Below, one piece after another: positions 36,766 to 48,805 of a stretch of DNA of 64,000 nt. Within the stretch, counting starts at the first letter, position 1; each line of letters opens with the position of its first letter. Source of the stretch: Rosa chinensis (lineage: Eukaryota > Streptophyta > Magnoliopsida > Rosales > Rosaceae). The position numbers were made by a program, and so were the translations under genes. The stretch spans positions 54,731,612 through 54,795,611 of the forward strand of contig NC_037091.1 in assembly GCF_002994745.2 (NCBI RefSeq), in the 5' to 3' direction. The notes below the pieces were generated by a model. The model did not search any database. It was not told where the DNA came from and saw only the letters and a list, made by a program, of their open reading frames with translations.

Positions 36766-36774
36766 TATATAAGG
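36766..36774 (+). promoter_or_regulatory. TATA box of the caulimovirid-like promoter
   Basis: TATATAAGG is followed by a leader containing GGATTCATTGTAAGGC, and 250 bp downstream by AATAAA (37024-37029). This is the layout of a pararetroviral full-length-transcript promoter and poly-A region. Activity is unknown. Confidence 0.5.
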
Positions 36775-37100
36775 AGCTTTAGGATTCATTGTAAGGCATT
36801 CGAAAATTGAGATATCAGTTCTAGATTAGAAAATTGAGAAGAATCAGATTCTCTCAAGAAGTAGAAAGCCATAGTAGTAGTGTGCTCTTTCCTTCCTGTC
36901 TTAGTGTGAAGTGTGCTTTCATTACAAGTAAGTAACTGTAATCATTCTTATGGATAGCTAAACAACTTTTTAGTTGTTTACCTGAGAATGAGGCTCTGAA
37001 TTGTTAGCTTGTAATTATGTTTAAATAAATATTTTCAGTGTGCTCATCCACTTCATCACGTCTTTTATAAATATTGCAAGTTATTGTTAATTTTCGTGTT

Positions 37101-38476
37101 CAGCAGTTATCCTATACTATCTGAAAGTTCACAATTTTCTGTTTCTTATGAAAATTTGCCTCAGTTTATGATAGAAACAAGCAGCAGTGATTCCGCCTGT
37201 TAAAGTAACCATTAGGTGAAAAACTTAGGCATGTTGAAGGCTAGTTTTGTTTTTCTCAGAAGTGTGAAGATGTTTTTTTTTAAGAAGAAGTGAATTTTGG
37301 ACCCAAAAGTCAGCATAAGATATATTTGTCACTACCCTAGAAATGACTACCCTTATGAGTCTTTTCCCCTAAAGCTTGTGTATTTGGGCAAAATACAAAC
37401 TTGGTTGATTGATTGGGCAAAATACATCTTGTTATTGGGCAAACGGGCTTAACCCCTAATTTTAAAAATTTAGGTATCAAATGGCTACCTTTACAAATTT
37501 AGAAAAGTAAATTGGTTATTCAAAAAGTTTGAGTTAACAAATTAGCTAAATAAAATTTTAAGGTAGCAAACTAACATTGAAATGTCTATAATAATAGAGA
37601 TGATACATTGGAGGTGTTCAATTATCATCGAGGTGACGATGACAACCATGATAATGGTGGTGGTGGAACTACTTCTCATTTGCAATTGTTAATGACTCGA
37701 TGTCCTCCCAGTTGCAAGTGAATTATTGATGTTTCATTATTTTGAAGCTAGCTCGTTTGTACATTCTTGACTTGGCACTTACACAAGAGTAAGAAAACAC
37801 AGCTTTGCTGTCGAACTACCATTTGTGCTTATACTTTTCCACTGAGTCCAGTACGGACAATGACTGAATAGCCCAATGCCCCAATGTGCATTTCTTTACC
37901 CACCATTTTTACAGTTTTTTCTTGTTCATGAACAAATAAGAACAGTCAAACTTGAAACTTATATCTATATATACTTTGATGGAAAAGAAATATATGAAAT
38001 ATATGATCATTAATTAGACTAGATGATAGTTGACACTTGACACTCATTTTTGATTATATAGAAAATGATCAAATTAAGGTTATTTAGGGTCCTTATTGAT
38101 AATTTGAACAAAGAAACCCAGTCACCCACCAAGTTTTTTATTTTAATCATGATTCTTGCTATTGGGTGCAAACAAAAGAGGGTCATAGAAGCAAGTACTA
38201 AGCAACAGTTCTAGTAGGTATAAAATGACAAATATTCACGATCAAAGCAAAGTACATAATCAAAGAGGTTATCAATTAAATTAGTTGGAGGAAAAGAAAT
38301 CTACTGTGCTCCATTTAGAACAGGAACAAATACAATCCCATTACCAGGAGCCAAATAGAGTTTACAGGAACGAGAAAAACAAAATTACAAGCAGTTTTTA
38401 TATTTGATCATTATTAGTACTAATAAAGAAATATATATATATATATATATTTATATATGTATGTATGATGATAAAT
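37101..38476. other. Intergenic, no gene seen
   Basis: AT-rich spacer with an (AT)n run at about 38430-38456, just beyond the 3' end of the minus-strand gene. Confidence 0.5.
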
Positions 38477-39748
38477 CTAGGATGGAGGTGCCATAGTATC
38501 AAATGTCTTTATCCTAACCAACAGGCAGGTAATACTAGATGGCTGGGAATGTGTATTGTTGAGGGTGCACAGAACAAAATCCGGGCGGTACATAGCAAGC
38601 GCTAGCCGGTCCTCCCCTAAATTTAGACCAGTTGCATCAAGAAGAACATGCCATGAATTCCTATGAGCCTCAGAAATCCAATGCATGGAGTATTTAGTCT
38701 CATTGACTGTGGCTGGATAGGAGAATAGTCCCTTTGGACTATGCTTGCATTTTCTCCTAAAATACTGGCTAAGTTGTGACCCTTTTATCCTCAGATCCAG
38801 CCAAGTTTCTGGTGCTGATATGACCCTTGATTCTTTGTTAGAGGCATACTCCCTTATAGAATCCAACTCTTCATTGACTATGGTCATGTAGTAATTTCCC
38901 TTGTAAAAAGGATAACTCTCCCCAATCATTACCATAGCATCTTTATAATTTGCCATGAAGAGGACTAAATAGTCCTCCTCTGGCAAACCACAATGCTTCA
39001 AGGCCCTATTCCTGGCTTGGACTTCTGGGATTGACACAAATGTCCCTTGAAATGAAGATTTCTTGGTGAGGATGTCTAGGAGCTTTGAGGGCTCCATTTG
39101 GGTTCTGTCTAGATCGGTGTGGTTGCTGCTGAAAGAGAAAGGTGAGAGCTCTTTGCTCCTTGGGGACTTGTTGGGAGTTCCTGAAGACTCTTCATTAGTA
39201 TTGTTGTCAGTTTCTAGCTTTTGACTATCTCCTTCTAATTCCACTAGACCATTGCAGTACTGGGGGTACTTTGCAAACACATATTGCTGGACATAGAGCA
39301 TCTCACTAGGTGTTATTGGACCTGACCATCTTAGGTCAAGGCCGCGGAGGGTGGATATGGCTTCTGCTATCAAATGAGCTGGAAACATAGTATTTGCCTT
39401 CTGTAAATCAACCAAGTTTATTATAACAAGTTAAATTGAAGCACCTAAATTGATATGAAGATTTGTTATCAAAGATATTGGTAATAATACTAATTAGTAC
39501 GTCCTGGAATAGCACTGACCTTAATGACCATGCTGGTTGGTCTACCATCTTGATTTGGTGATTTTGGTGAAGAACCTGAAGGCAGCTCTTCTAGTTCACC
39601 TTTTAGTATATCCTACGTACAAAAATGGAAGCTTATGAATTAAAATTTGAGAAATTCACAGATGGAACTCTTCGAAACCGGAACAGGAAATAATATGTAC
39701 CTTGAGTTTTCCATTCATGATGTCCTTTTCTTCTATGTTTCTCCCCAT
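38477..39748 (-). CDS. Molybdenum cofactor sulfurase-like (PLP-transferase fold) short protein
   Basis: Three coding exons on the minus strand, all phase 0: 39701-39748 (MGRNIEEKDIMNGKLK), 39520-39612 and 38477-39400, giving 354 residues. The C-terminal half resembles the aminotransferase class V domain of the plant MoCo-sulfurase-like family: APETWLDLRIKGSQLSQYF, GLFSYPATVNETKYSMHW, NSWHVLLDATG and RPDFVLCTL...SSITCLLV. In active relatives the segment after RPDF carries the PLP-binding lysine (SFYK type). Here it reads CTLNNTH, with Asn 329 at about the lysine position. The protein also stops at once after this segment, without the rest of the fold or any MOSC domain. A non-enzymatic role seems likely. 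Upstream of the ATG, an acceptor at about 39771 suggests a 5' UTR intron. Confidence 0.72.
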
Positions 39749-39770
39749 GCTGTGAATGACAAATAGCACC

Positions 39771-41091
39771 TGAGCAAGAGAAGAGGAGGGGAAATGGGAA
39801 AGCACAAAGGTAGAAGTGAGGAGTCGCTAGCCTTTTCTTAAAGGGACTTTGATGTTATGCAGGGTTTGATTAACATTGAATAATAAACTAAACTATAAAA
39901 CCTTGTAGACAAAGAGAGAGACGCCAGCAAGTGATGAAAGCAACAGTACCCCACAGCATTAGGATATGAAATAGTTGTTGATTGAATTATAGTCTTTAAC
40001 TCTTTATGACTACCTCAGCAAAACATGAATCATTATGGTTAATTAACTTACTAATTAAGCTTGTTCACATATGCATTTCTAGATTAACTCAACTGAGAAT
40101 CCAAATCCTGGTTTTCAAACATTATGCTTGACCGCTAGTTATAGTATTATGTTAAATAACCAGTGAACTTCACAAGCTTAAACGGTAAGAGGGCCGGGTA
40201 CAATGGGGTATGCAAAGGGACTAAACAAAGTTGGACGAATTATCTTAAAGAGAAAAATTAAGGTTTCAACTTTCAAGAATTGGCTCGAAGACGTCAAAAC
40301 AATGGCAATTGAGCAAAAAACGCAATCAGATCTACTTACAATTTTTTCATGTATACCCGAAGAAGATTAGGAGTTCTTGAATTTGCCACCACTCCCATCC
40401 TTTAGATTGAGATTACTCCCGCATGGTTAACAATTAATCTTTATTTCAGAGTCAAGCCAAAATTACCAAGCCATCTAATTGATGGTAGAGTTTGGCAGAT
40501 CGCTAATGAACTTCTGTCACAGTTAAAAACTGACCCTCAAGGCTACGTGACTGTCCATCAATCCGAGTTGCATATAAAGATAAACTAAAAGGTTGGAGAC
40601 TATGAAATGGCAACAACTTATTGCATATTAGTTTAATACAGATGCCAAAGTCTAAAGTCATCAATGGAGATTTATATACTAAGGAGATGGTGACTTTCTT
40701 GAAGCATCCATTAGAGGACATTATATTACATTGGTACAGTGTCGTCCATTTGGGTGGTTGCTGGTAATGCAGAAGAAAAACTTGAGGGAGTTGGGAATCT
40801 TTTAGATATTGATAGGGACTGGTAATGAAGTCGGTCTAGGACTGGGTTTGAACCCAGAAAAAAATTATGTGAAGGTGGGAATTATGAAATAATAATTATG
40901 GGAGTGCCTATCAATTTTCCACACGTAGAACCAAGGCACCAACTAGACTAGGCCTCCATTTTCATGGGGATGTCATGTGCCACAGTGCCAGTATATTCTT
41001 AATAAACTATTCTGAAAGCACTGTTAATTAACATAAGTTTAATTAAGAAGAATTGTTGGTGGTCCAGAGGCTATTAATCCACTTCCCATGA
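39771..41091. other. Upstream region of the MoCo-sulfurase-like gene; no other gene seen
   Basis: AT-rich. It contains the presumed 5' UTR intron and promoter of the minus-strand gene. An open frame at 40503-40721 is not convincing. Confidence 0.45.
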
Positions 41092-41100
41092 TTATTGTAA

Positions 41101-43135
41101 GGGAAAAATTCACCAACGGTGTCTGGACACTTAGGGGACTTTCAGAATGATACTTGAACTTACAAAGTTATCAATGTGATACTTGGACTCATTTTTTCAT
41201 ATCAACGTCGTACCTACGAACAGTTTCCGTCACGGAGCCATTAAATTTTGCACGTGCGATGCACGTGAGTCACTTAATGAAGATAAAAAAACCGATTTAC
41301 CCTAAATTTTTTTTGAAAAAAATTCAACAATGGTGTCTGGACACTTAGGGGACTTTCAGAATGATACCTAAACTTACAAAGTTATCAATGTGATACCTGG
41401 ACTCATTTTTTCATATCAATGTCGTACCTACGACCAATTTCTGTCAGGGAGCCGTTAAATTTTGCAGTTGCGCTGCACGTGAGTCACTTAATGAAGACAA
41501 AAGACCGATTTACCCTCAAAAGTTTTTTTTTTTCCTTTTCTTTTCTTTCTTTCTTTATTCTTCTTCTTCTTCTTTTTCGGATTCTTTATTCTCTCATTCT
41601 CTCCTTGCCAACACCACCGCTTTCGGAGAACCCACCATCGAATATGCAGGAAGAAAAATGGGGGAGAGCCACAACAACCTCCACCACAGCGCAATGACGT
41701 CGTCCTCCGCTGCTTCTTGATTGGGTTTGGGGATAAGGATTGCTTCTTCCTCCACCGCTAGCGAAATCGTGGAGGCTCGAGGCCACATTCTAAGGGCCAC
41801 CTGCCGGAAGGACCGTCACAGCAAGGTCTGCACCGCCAAAGGCCCCAGGGACCACCCCATCCTGCTTGCCGCCCACACCGCCATTCAATTCTACGACGTG
41901 CAAGAACGACTCGGATACGACCGGCCCAGCATGGCCGTCGATTGGCTCATCAAGAAAGCCAAGGCCACAATAGACGAGCTGCCGCCGTGGAACCCGAACT
42001 CAATTTCTGTTCAGACAACATCTTCTCTGACGGTGTCGATATCCGCCGCGCAGGACACGCAGAATGTGAGCCTCCATTTCTCGATGGTGGAGGCTTCGAG
42101 TTCTTTGTTTGCTAATCGGCGAGGTGCAATGGTGGGCAGCAGCAGAGTGGTGGAGTTGGTGAATCAGAACAGCTCGAATTTTCTGCAGGTGAGGATGGTG
42201 TGGAGGCCAAAGTTAATGTTAATCTTTGTCTGCCTACAATTGCCTCTGATCGAAGTTGGGCTAGAGGCCGAAGTTGTTGGCTAGACCAGTGAAGTTGCAG
42301 GTGAGGATGGTGTGGAGGTGGTGTTGCATGTCGGGAACGACGGAGAGGATGGCGGGGTGGGATTGGAGCTGTGATTTGAGAGTGGAGGGCTGGCGGGGTC
42401 TGTGTTTCTGATCAATGGTATATAAAAAGGGGTTGGAGGAGAGAACAAGAGTGGTGGTGGCTAAGTCGTCAGCGGCGGGGATGAACTCGGAGTGAGCGGC
42501 GAAGCCTCAATGCACAATTTCAATTTGCTGTAAGATTTGAAGTGGGAGGAACCAAAAGCATCTGCGGTGCATGAAGGTGGATTGAGACGCAACAGTGGTG
42601 TTTGATCGGCGATCGACGGTGGGAATCGGCTGAGCAAGATGATTTGAATCTTCATGATTCAAATCAGGGGAAGAAGAAAACAAAAAAGAAGAAGAAGAAA
42701 GAAAGAAACAAACAAAGAAAAAAAAAAAAAAACTTTTGAGGGTAAATTGGTCTTTTTGTCTTCATCAAGTTACTCACATGCAAAATTTAACGGCTCCGTA
42801 AGGGAAATTGATCATAGGTACGATGTTGATACGAAAAAATGAGTCCAGGTATCACATTGATAACTTTGTAAGTTCAGGTATCATTCTGAAAGTCCCCTAA
42901 GTGTCCAGACACCGTTGGTGAATTTTTTCCTAAAACAAACTGAGGGTAGAATGTCTTTTTTGCCCTCATTTTTGGGCTCACGTGCTCATAGTTAGCGGAG
43001 ACGTGACGGAAGTTCGCCAGAAGTACGACGATAATACGAAAAGTAAAGTCTAGGTATCACATTGATAACATTCAGAGTTTAGGTATCATTCTGAAAGTCA
43101 CCAAAGTGTCCAGACACCGTTGGTGAATTTTTCCC
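41101..43135. mobile_element. Mutator-like element (Pack-MULE), 2035 bp, with tandemly doubled inverted ends
   Basis: The outer ends are inverted copies beginning GGGAAAAATTCACCAACG and ending with its complement. They extend about 200 bp (GTGTCTGGACACTTAGGGGA...). On each side the TIR unit is present twice in tandem: about 41101-41320 and 41325-41530 on the left, about 42735-42935 and 42940-43135 on the right. The flanks TTATTGTAA (41092-41100) and TTATTACAA (43136-43144) match at 7 of 9 bases, as expected for an old 9-bp duplication. The interior is a GC-rich captured coding fragment with TCP homology and no transposase. Confidence 0.8.
41721..42284 (+). pseudogene. Captured TCP-domain transcription factor fragment inside the Pack-MULE
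   Basis: An open frame of 187 codons without a start ATG. Residues about 19-85 match the TCP domain of the CIN/TCP4 group (RKDRHSKVCTAKGPRD, HTAIQFYDVQERLGYDRPS, AVDWLIKKAKATIDELPPW). The basic DNA-contact part is eroded, with HPILLAA following GPRD where family members carry further Arg residues. It lacks the protein's normal N- and C-terminal regions, and the reading beyond about 42200 looks random. Capture from a TCP gene in this genome is the likely origin. Confidence 0.8.
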
Positions 43136-43418
43136 TTATTACAAATGTAGGTGTTTGAAATTAAGAATATTGATTAGAAAATAGTTCAATTTGTAGATGA
43201 TTTAATATCATTTTATCAATTGTGTCTAATGTTTGCAACCCTATAGACTTTGAAGATTGAACTTTTGAAAGGCCACGTACATTAGGCGCGAGTCTTCAAT
43301 ATTTGTATCTTTTTCTCTATGATTAAGAGGTTTTCAGGTATTAATAAGTACCTTCCGAAAAATTTTCAACTGAAATTTTATTTAAAGTAGTGCTACATGT
43401 CCTAGATTTCAAGTAGTA
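43136..43418. other. Spacer between transposons
   Basis: AT-rich, nothing recognised. Confidence 0.5.
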
Positions 43419-43426
43419 CGTGCAAC

Positions 43427-44551
43427 CAGGGGCGGATCCAGGAATGAAAACCTGGTGGGGCTAGAACTTCTTAACAAAAAAACAAAAAAAGAAAAATTAT
43501 CGGCGATATAAACTGATTAATTGATTAATGCCATGACTAACAGACAACAGACTTCATGTATAACTGTATAAGAGCCCAAGCATGAATAAGAGAAAAAACA
43601 AAATAGAAGCATGAGTTAGAAGGAAAACACAGCCTTTATTGATTACCATACAAAAACAAAAAGACTCAATTTTGTTCGTTTAATCTAAAGCTACTACAAA
43701 AGTTCAGTTTTTATTGATCACTATACAAACAAAAACACACATTTATAATCAAACACAAGATGTGGAAGCAAAACTGCTTTGTACCTCCACTGGCGCGATA
43801 AAATGCTTGTCCTTACTAGCTCTTTAATTGACAAACATGTTAAAACTAGTTCTATAACATCACCTACCAAGTTGCTAATTCTATGCAACTCCATTCTCAG
43901 TTCGGAATTAGACTTGTGTCTTTTCTTTGCTCCATATCAATCACTTCCCTTTATTCAGAAATAGGATGATATATATTATTAGGCAAGGGCCGCTACAAAT
44001 GCATCAGAATATAATTTTATGTCAGAGTTGAAATTATAATTGGCTAGTGTTATACTTTTAATAAAGCTTCTTTTGTCAAAACAAAATTACTTTTAAGTTT
44101 TAACGAAGCTTCAAGCTTAGTTTTGATATTAGCAAAGAGCAAATTTCCTGCATACCATTAACTTTCATAAATTGAAGAAATACAGAAAATTAAAACTGGG
44201 TCATAAACATGAATAAGCTTTAATCAAGAATTAAATCAAAACTTGAGTGAAATAGAGAAGAAGAAGCTTTGAAGATCGATCAGAGGAGAGTGAGCTCTTG
44301 AACATTATGATAGAGAGTCAGAGAAGAGTGGAGTTGTGGAGAGACTGAATCTACTGCATTCCTGCACCCACTAATAGATGAGAGTGGAGTCGTGGAGAGT
44401 ATGACGGAGTAGCCAAAGGGAGTAAAGACCGATCTCCAGTTATGGGTGGGGCTTCAACAACGAAACAAAGTAGTTTCGCATATAGTATATGTAGGTAAAA
44501 AAAAATTCCCAAAATTGAGCCCTACCCATCATTGCTTTAGATCCGCCCCTG
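43427..44551. mobile_element. Non-autonomous hAT element, 1125 bp
   Basis: Perfect 8-bp target duplication CGTGCAAC (43419-43426 and 44552-44559). The terminal inverted repeats are CAGGGGCGGATCCAG on the left and the near-complement ATCCGCCCCTG on the right. No transposase frame is visible. The perfect duplication suggests a fairly recent insertion. Confidence 0.88.
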
Positions 44552-44633
44552 CGTGCAACATGCCGACTGCTATATGATGACTCGATTACTACCTAGAGAG
44601 TAGAGAAGGTGACTCGGCGTCGATGGTCTTAAT

Positions 44634-45669
44634 CAAGGACTAAAAAATCGAAAGTTTCAGCGATATTTCGTCAAAATTTTCGGTTTTTTGGGGTGTCGAT
44701 ATTTCCGTGACCACCATCCAAGTATATTTCGATGGATATTTTGGAAATTTCCCGAAATTTTCTGAAATATCGAGAAATTGATGAAATTTTGGGTAATTTC
44801 CGTGACCATCCAAGTATATTTCGACAGATATTTTAGAAATTTCCCGAAATTTCCAGAAATATTGAGAAATTGACGATATTTTTAGAAATTTTAGGTAATT
44901 TCCGGAACCTTCCGACTCTTCCCACCCTTTCTCACATCAGTCACATGCAAAGTCACCACCACTCTACCACCCTTTCTCACATCAGTCACATGCAACATTA
45001 ACATGATGTGGCTGACATATAGTTGGCCAAAATTTCCAATAAAAAAATCAACAAAGTCACCAAGGCTCAAACCTTGGTCACTTCATTGCTCTTTGAGCAA
45101 GAGCCTTAGCCAACTCTGCTGTACCTACACTTGTGTTATCATTGCAACATTCTAATATATATTCATTTTGCCTACGAATCTGAAAACTAAGGTAAATGTT
45201 CAATCAATAACTAACATAGAACAATCAATTACATTTTGAATTTTGTACCTCATAAGTCTTCTACGTGATTCTAAGTTACTCATACAATTCAAGGTGTAAT
45301 GTATGATATGTACAAAGAATGTATATAATATGTAATGGCCTAGCCTCCCATTGGGTTTCCGGCCATATATAAAAAAATAAAAAAAAGACGTTTCTTTCTA
45401 AAATTTTCAGAGTTGTAGGCGATTCAGCATTTACCGTTTCATCTTAAATTATTACAAATTACTATATAACGATGTTTATTAACGTTTTCTTTTCATATAT
45501 AGTAGACAATTGATTAAATAAACATATCTAAAAGTTTTACTTAAAATTTTCATGTTTTTCTTTAAATTTCCATCATTTTTCTTGATTATTTACCTAAATC
45601 GATATATCCTCGATATTTCCATTTTCGGGACCATCGAAATTTTCTCGAAACTCGATATTTTGGTCCTTG
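44634..45669. mobile_element. hAT-like element, 1036 bp
   Basis: The ends CAAGGACTAAAAAATCGA and the complement of TCGATATTTTGGTCCTTG are inverted with few mismatches. The flanks are GTCTTAAT and GTCTTAAC (7 of 8). The interior has two internal tandem duplications: about 110 bp at 44700-44910 (ATATTTCGATGGATATTTTGG type) and about 45 bp at 44930-44998 (CCACCCTTTCTCACATCAG). No ORF. Confidence 0.72.
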
Positions 45670-45677
45670 GTCTTAAC

Positions 45678-46014
45678 CGCATGTGGGGGGATTTTTGGAT
45701 GTTGAGTGCTGATTGAGGATTTGACGCAGTGGTGCAACTACAAGATTGGACATGGAGCGGTTGACGTCCTAGGCTGTGTTGCCGTGCTGGGCCTTAATTT
45801 GTTTCCTTTGAGCTGTATATAGGAAATTAGGAATCGACTAGACATAATTTTTCACTCTCCTTATGTGTATGGTAGACGTGATAGACTATTACCCAATGAC
45901 TTTTTGATACTTGATTACTTTTGGAGCACCGATTAGAATTGAATACTAATTTTATCGAATTAAAATCATTCATCAATTCAAATATATATCATTATATCTA
46001 CGTTCTCTAGTTCC
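45678..46014. other. Spacer upstream of the MITE and F-box remnant
   Basis: No gene or repeat recognised. Confidence 0.45.
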
Positions 46015-46228
46015 TTGCACTTAACTTCTAAAAGTAGCTATTAAGTTATGCTCCATCAGAATACCTAAATCTCAAGTTAAATTCTCTCTCATCTCTAGTT
46101 AAATATAGCTGAATGATTTAGCAAATTTAACTTTTGTTTAAGTATTCTGTTGGAGTAGAATTTTAACCTAAAATTAGCTAAATTTCAAATTTATTTTTAA
46201 AAAAGTAGTCTGTTAGAGATGCCCTTAG
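46015..46228. mobile_element. Diverged MITE copy, same family as 48806-49093
   Basis: Shares the order AGTAGCTATTAAGTTATGC, CAAGTTAAATTCTCTC, AAATATAGCT and CTGTTAGAGATGCCCTTAG with the reverse complement of the element at 48806-49093. It is therefore an inverted, shortened and older copy of that family. Confidence 0.65.
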
Positions 46229-46284
46229 AGCCGAGAATAAGTCAAGGGTTCAAGAATTTGGATACGAGTTTCTTCAGTCACTAT

Positions 46285-48427
46285 AATGGCGTTTAGGGGT
46301 TTGGCAGCGACAGGTTAGCTTCTTTCATCCAATTATCTCTCTCTATATTTTGTTCTTTGGTCTATTTAACTACAATTCATAATTGATAAGTTTGAAGATG
46401 CTTGGTAGGCTTTCTCATCAAATTTGGTCGACTTGATTAGAAACTATTACCTTATTAGACACAATTATATCTATAAGATTTATATGGTATATATATTGAT
46501 GCAGAGTGGAGGCAAGCTATCTGTTTGGCTCCAAAACCAGTCTGGGTGCGAACTGTCTCTTTTGAGTGCGCACTGAAGTTTCCTATTCAATCTCCGCTTC
46601 CTGATTCCAATAAGGGCTCGTTTTCCTCATGGATTTCAGAATGGGTGAAGCTGTAACCCAAACCCAAATAGGCTTATTTTTGGGCCGCAGGTATCGGCCC
46701 GCTATGCTAAATCCCCTAAAGGGATCTTGCCAAAAATACTTTTGGGCTCAAACACTATCTAGGATGGACTATCCGTTATTGGGTAAATTAGTACTTGCAT
46801 CGGGTGTTTATGCTTTATACCGCTGCACAGGATATTGGGGAGGATATTTGGCAGGTTTAGATATTAAAATCATCATCTTCATTAAAAGGAAGATTCCTTA
46901 CTGGGCAAGAGTGAAATGGGGTCGAGTTGCTCTTAGAATTTTTCAAGTAATATTTACTTACTACCGCTTGTCAAGAGTGTTGTTATTGCTCGGCTGCCAC
47001 AAGCTCAGAATGATGATAATATCCAGCAAAATACGAAAACATACCCTGATTGATTCTGAAGAACGACGATCAGTACTACTTCCATTCCCAGAAGATATCA
47101 TGCTATTGATTTTAAAACGGCTCCAAATACAAGATTACCTTCGCTGTCGAGCAGTATGCCGTTCTTGGCAAGCAACTATTGATATGGAGATTTCTTCAAA
47201 ACAATGTAGTTCTATTGCTCCTTAACTTCCATGGCTTATGCTCTCCCCTCATCTCTTCTCTGCCGAAGATCACTGCCTTTTCAACCTAAGTGAATGGAAG
47301 ACCTACCATTCGTACTCATATAATAGTAATATGAATAGGTTGGATTGTGTTGGGTCGATTGAGGGATGTCTATTCATGGTGGATAGTGCACTGTGGCGTC
47401 CCGAGGGTTTTATGAAACCTTGGTCATTCGACTTAAACGATCATCACTCTTTTGATACTGCCTACTTCCTCTTGAATCCTATAACCGGTGCTCAAGTGAT
47501 GCTCCCATCAACACCACAGTCCACCTCCCATGTGGCTGCAAAAACGGCACTGGCTTCCTCTTAATTAAACTAACTGCCTCTTCAACACCAACAAGATCAA
47601 GCCAGCAGCGGCACTACTGTTTTTTTGTGGCCAGCCTTTGCTGCAGAGGACATTTGGGTATATGTAGGCCAACTGATCGATCGTGGACTTGCATTAAGCC
47701 AACCATACATGATGGAACAATTTATGAAGATATAGAGATAATGGATGAGAAATTATATGCTGCAACGACATCCAATTTTGTCGAGGTGTTTGACATCATG
47801 GATGGCAGCGGTGCCCCTCTTACTTAATTATAGAGCTGAAAGATTGGTTACCCTTGGTCCCGAGCCAATTTGTTTTGTGTCCAGTTCCTTCACAAGGACA
47901 AGATAGGATCCTTGTATATGACTTTTGATGGTGAAGTCGTTTACCTAGCAAAAGATTGTGAGACGAAGGAGTTGTTCATGATTATCCATCGGGTTCATTC
48001 TGGTCACGAGCTAAATCCAACAATTCCTTGGGAGACGATCACCGGCGGTAATGCCGCCATTCCCTACATGACAAAAGGATTTCGAGTGTTCAAGCTTGAA
48101 CGTGATCCTCATCCTCGATGGGTAGAGGTTTTCGACCTTGGTGATCGGATACTGTTTGTTAGTAGGTCCGGTTGCAAACTCATCTCCGCCACAAATGATG
48201 CCCTTAATTATAATCCAAATGGAGGTCAGGCGCAACGTCTTGAAAGAAACTGCATCTACTTTGCTTTCGACACTTTTTGTTTAGCTTCACCCTCAAGCGG
48301 TCACGACTTTGGGATGTTTTCCTTGACAAACAGGAGCCTCAGGCCTTTTCCCTGGCCTTTTCTCAAGAATACTTCTCCTCAAGTCCAATTTCACTCTCGA
48401 CCTGTCTGGTTCACACCAAATCTATAA
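46285..48427 (+). pseudogene. F-box / DUF295-type protein gene, broken
   Basis: F-box proteins with a DUF295 (kelch-like) C-terminus act as substrate receptors of SCF ubiquitin ligases. The F-box (LPFPEDIMLLILKRL...CRAVCRSW) lies near 47080-47190. The DUF295 part follows in pieces at 47238-47564 (LLNPITGAQVMLPS), 47627-47827 and 47870-48427 (VEVFDLGDRILFVSRSG). The frame is interrupted by a stop at 47223-47225, a frame change between 47564 and 47627 and stops around 47825-47840. An unusual 150-residue stretch rich in aromatic and basic residues (46629-47070) precedes the F-box. A possible small first exon, MAFRGLAAT with donor ACAG|GT, lies at 46287. A nonfunctional allele or old pseudogene is the likely reading. 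Confidence 0.72.
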
Positions 48428-48805
48428 TTGTAGTTAGTTAGGTGGTGATTATGTAACTTCACATTAATTCTCTTTTCTCTAGCTATGTTCTTTGTTTTGC
48501 AGCGCATATCAATTTAGATGAGACATTGTCAAGCAGTTATTATGATCGAACTGACTAGTCTGGACTCTGGACATCATCGTACTAGTATAAACACATAAAA
48601 TATTCACATCATGCTACCTCTGCAAAGCTTGAAAATGTCTTGCGCTTCAATCATCATACGCGCTTCAATCATCATACCTACTTAAGCAAAATATGCAAGC
48701 ATCCTGTTTCGGTTCTTCATATTGCTAGATATCATTGCTTCCAAGTAACATTAATCAATCTTTTTTTTTTTAGTTTACTGCTGATTCGTTGTATGGATCT
48801 TTAAG
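48428..48805. other. 3' flank of the F-box remnant
   Basis: AT-rich spacer, nothing recognised. Confidence 0.45.

Larger units (their letters stand above)
34560..37100 (+). mobile_element. Endogenous caulimovirid-like (plant pararetrovirus) sequence, incomplete
   Basis: In order: a coiled-coil reading frame, a tRNA-Met primer site, a second coiled-coil frame, a movement-protein-like fragment, a coat-protein-like fragment with a Lys-rich region and CCHC knuckle, and a 35S-promoter-like TATATAAGG with a leader and poly-A signal. This arrangement suggests Caulimoviridae rather than a retrotransposon, because there are no LTRs. No protease, reverse transcriptase or RNase H is present, and the boundary between the movement- and coat-like parts is abrupt, so the middle and replication regions are deleted. 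Outer borders are approximate. The genus is not determined. Confidence 0.65.

Noticed and set aside
42461..42655. 64-codon minus-strand frame near the right end of the Pack-MULE
   Set aside because: No start context or family; it probably reflects captured or filler GC-rich sequence.
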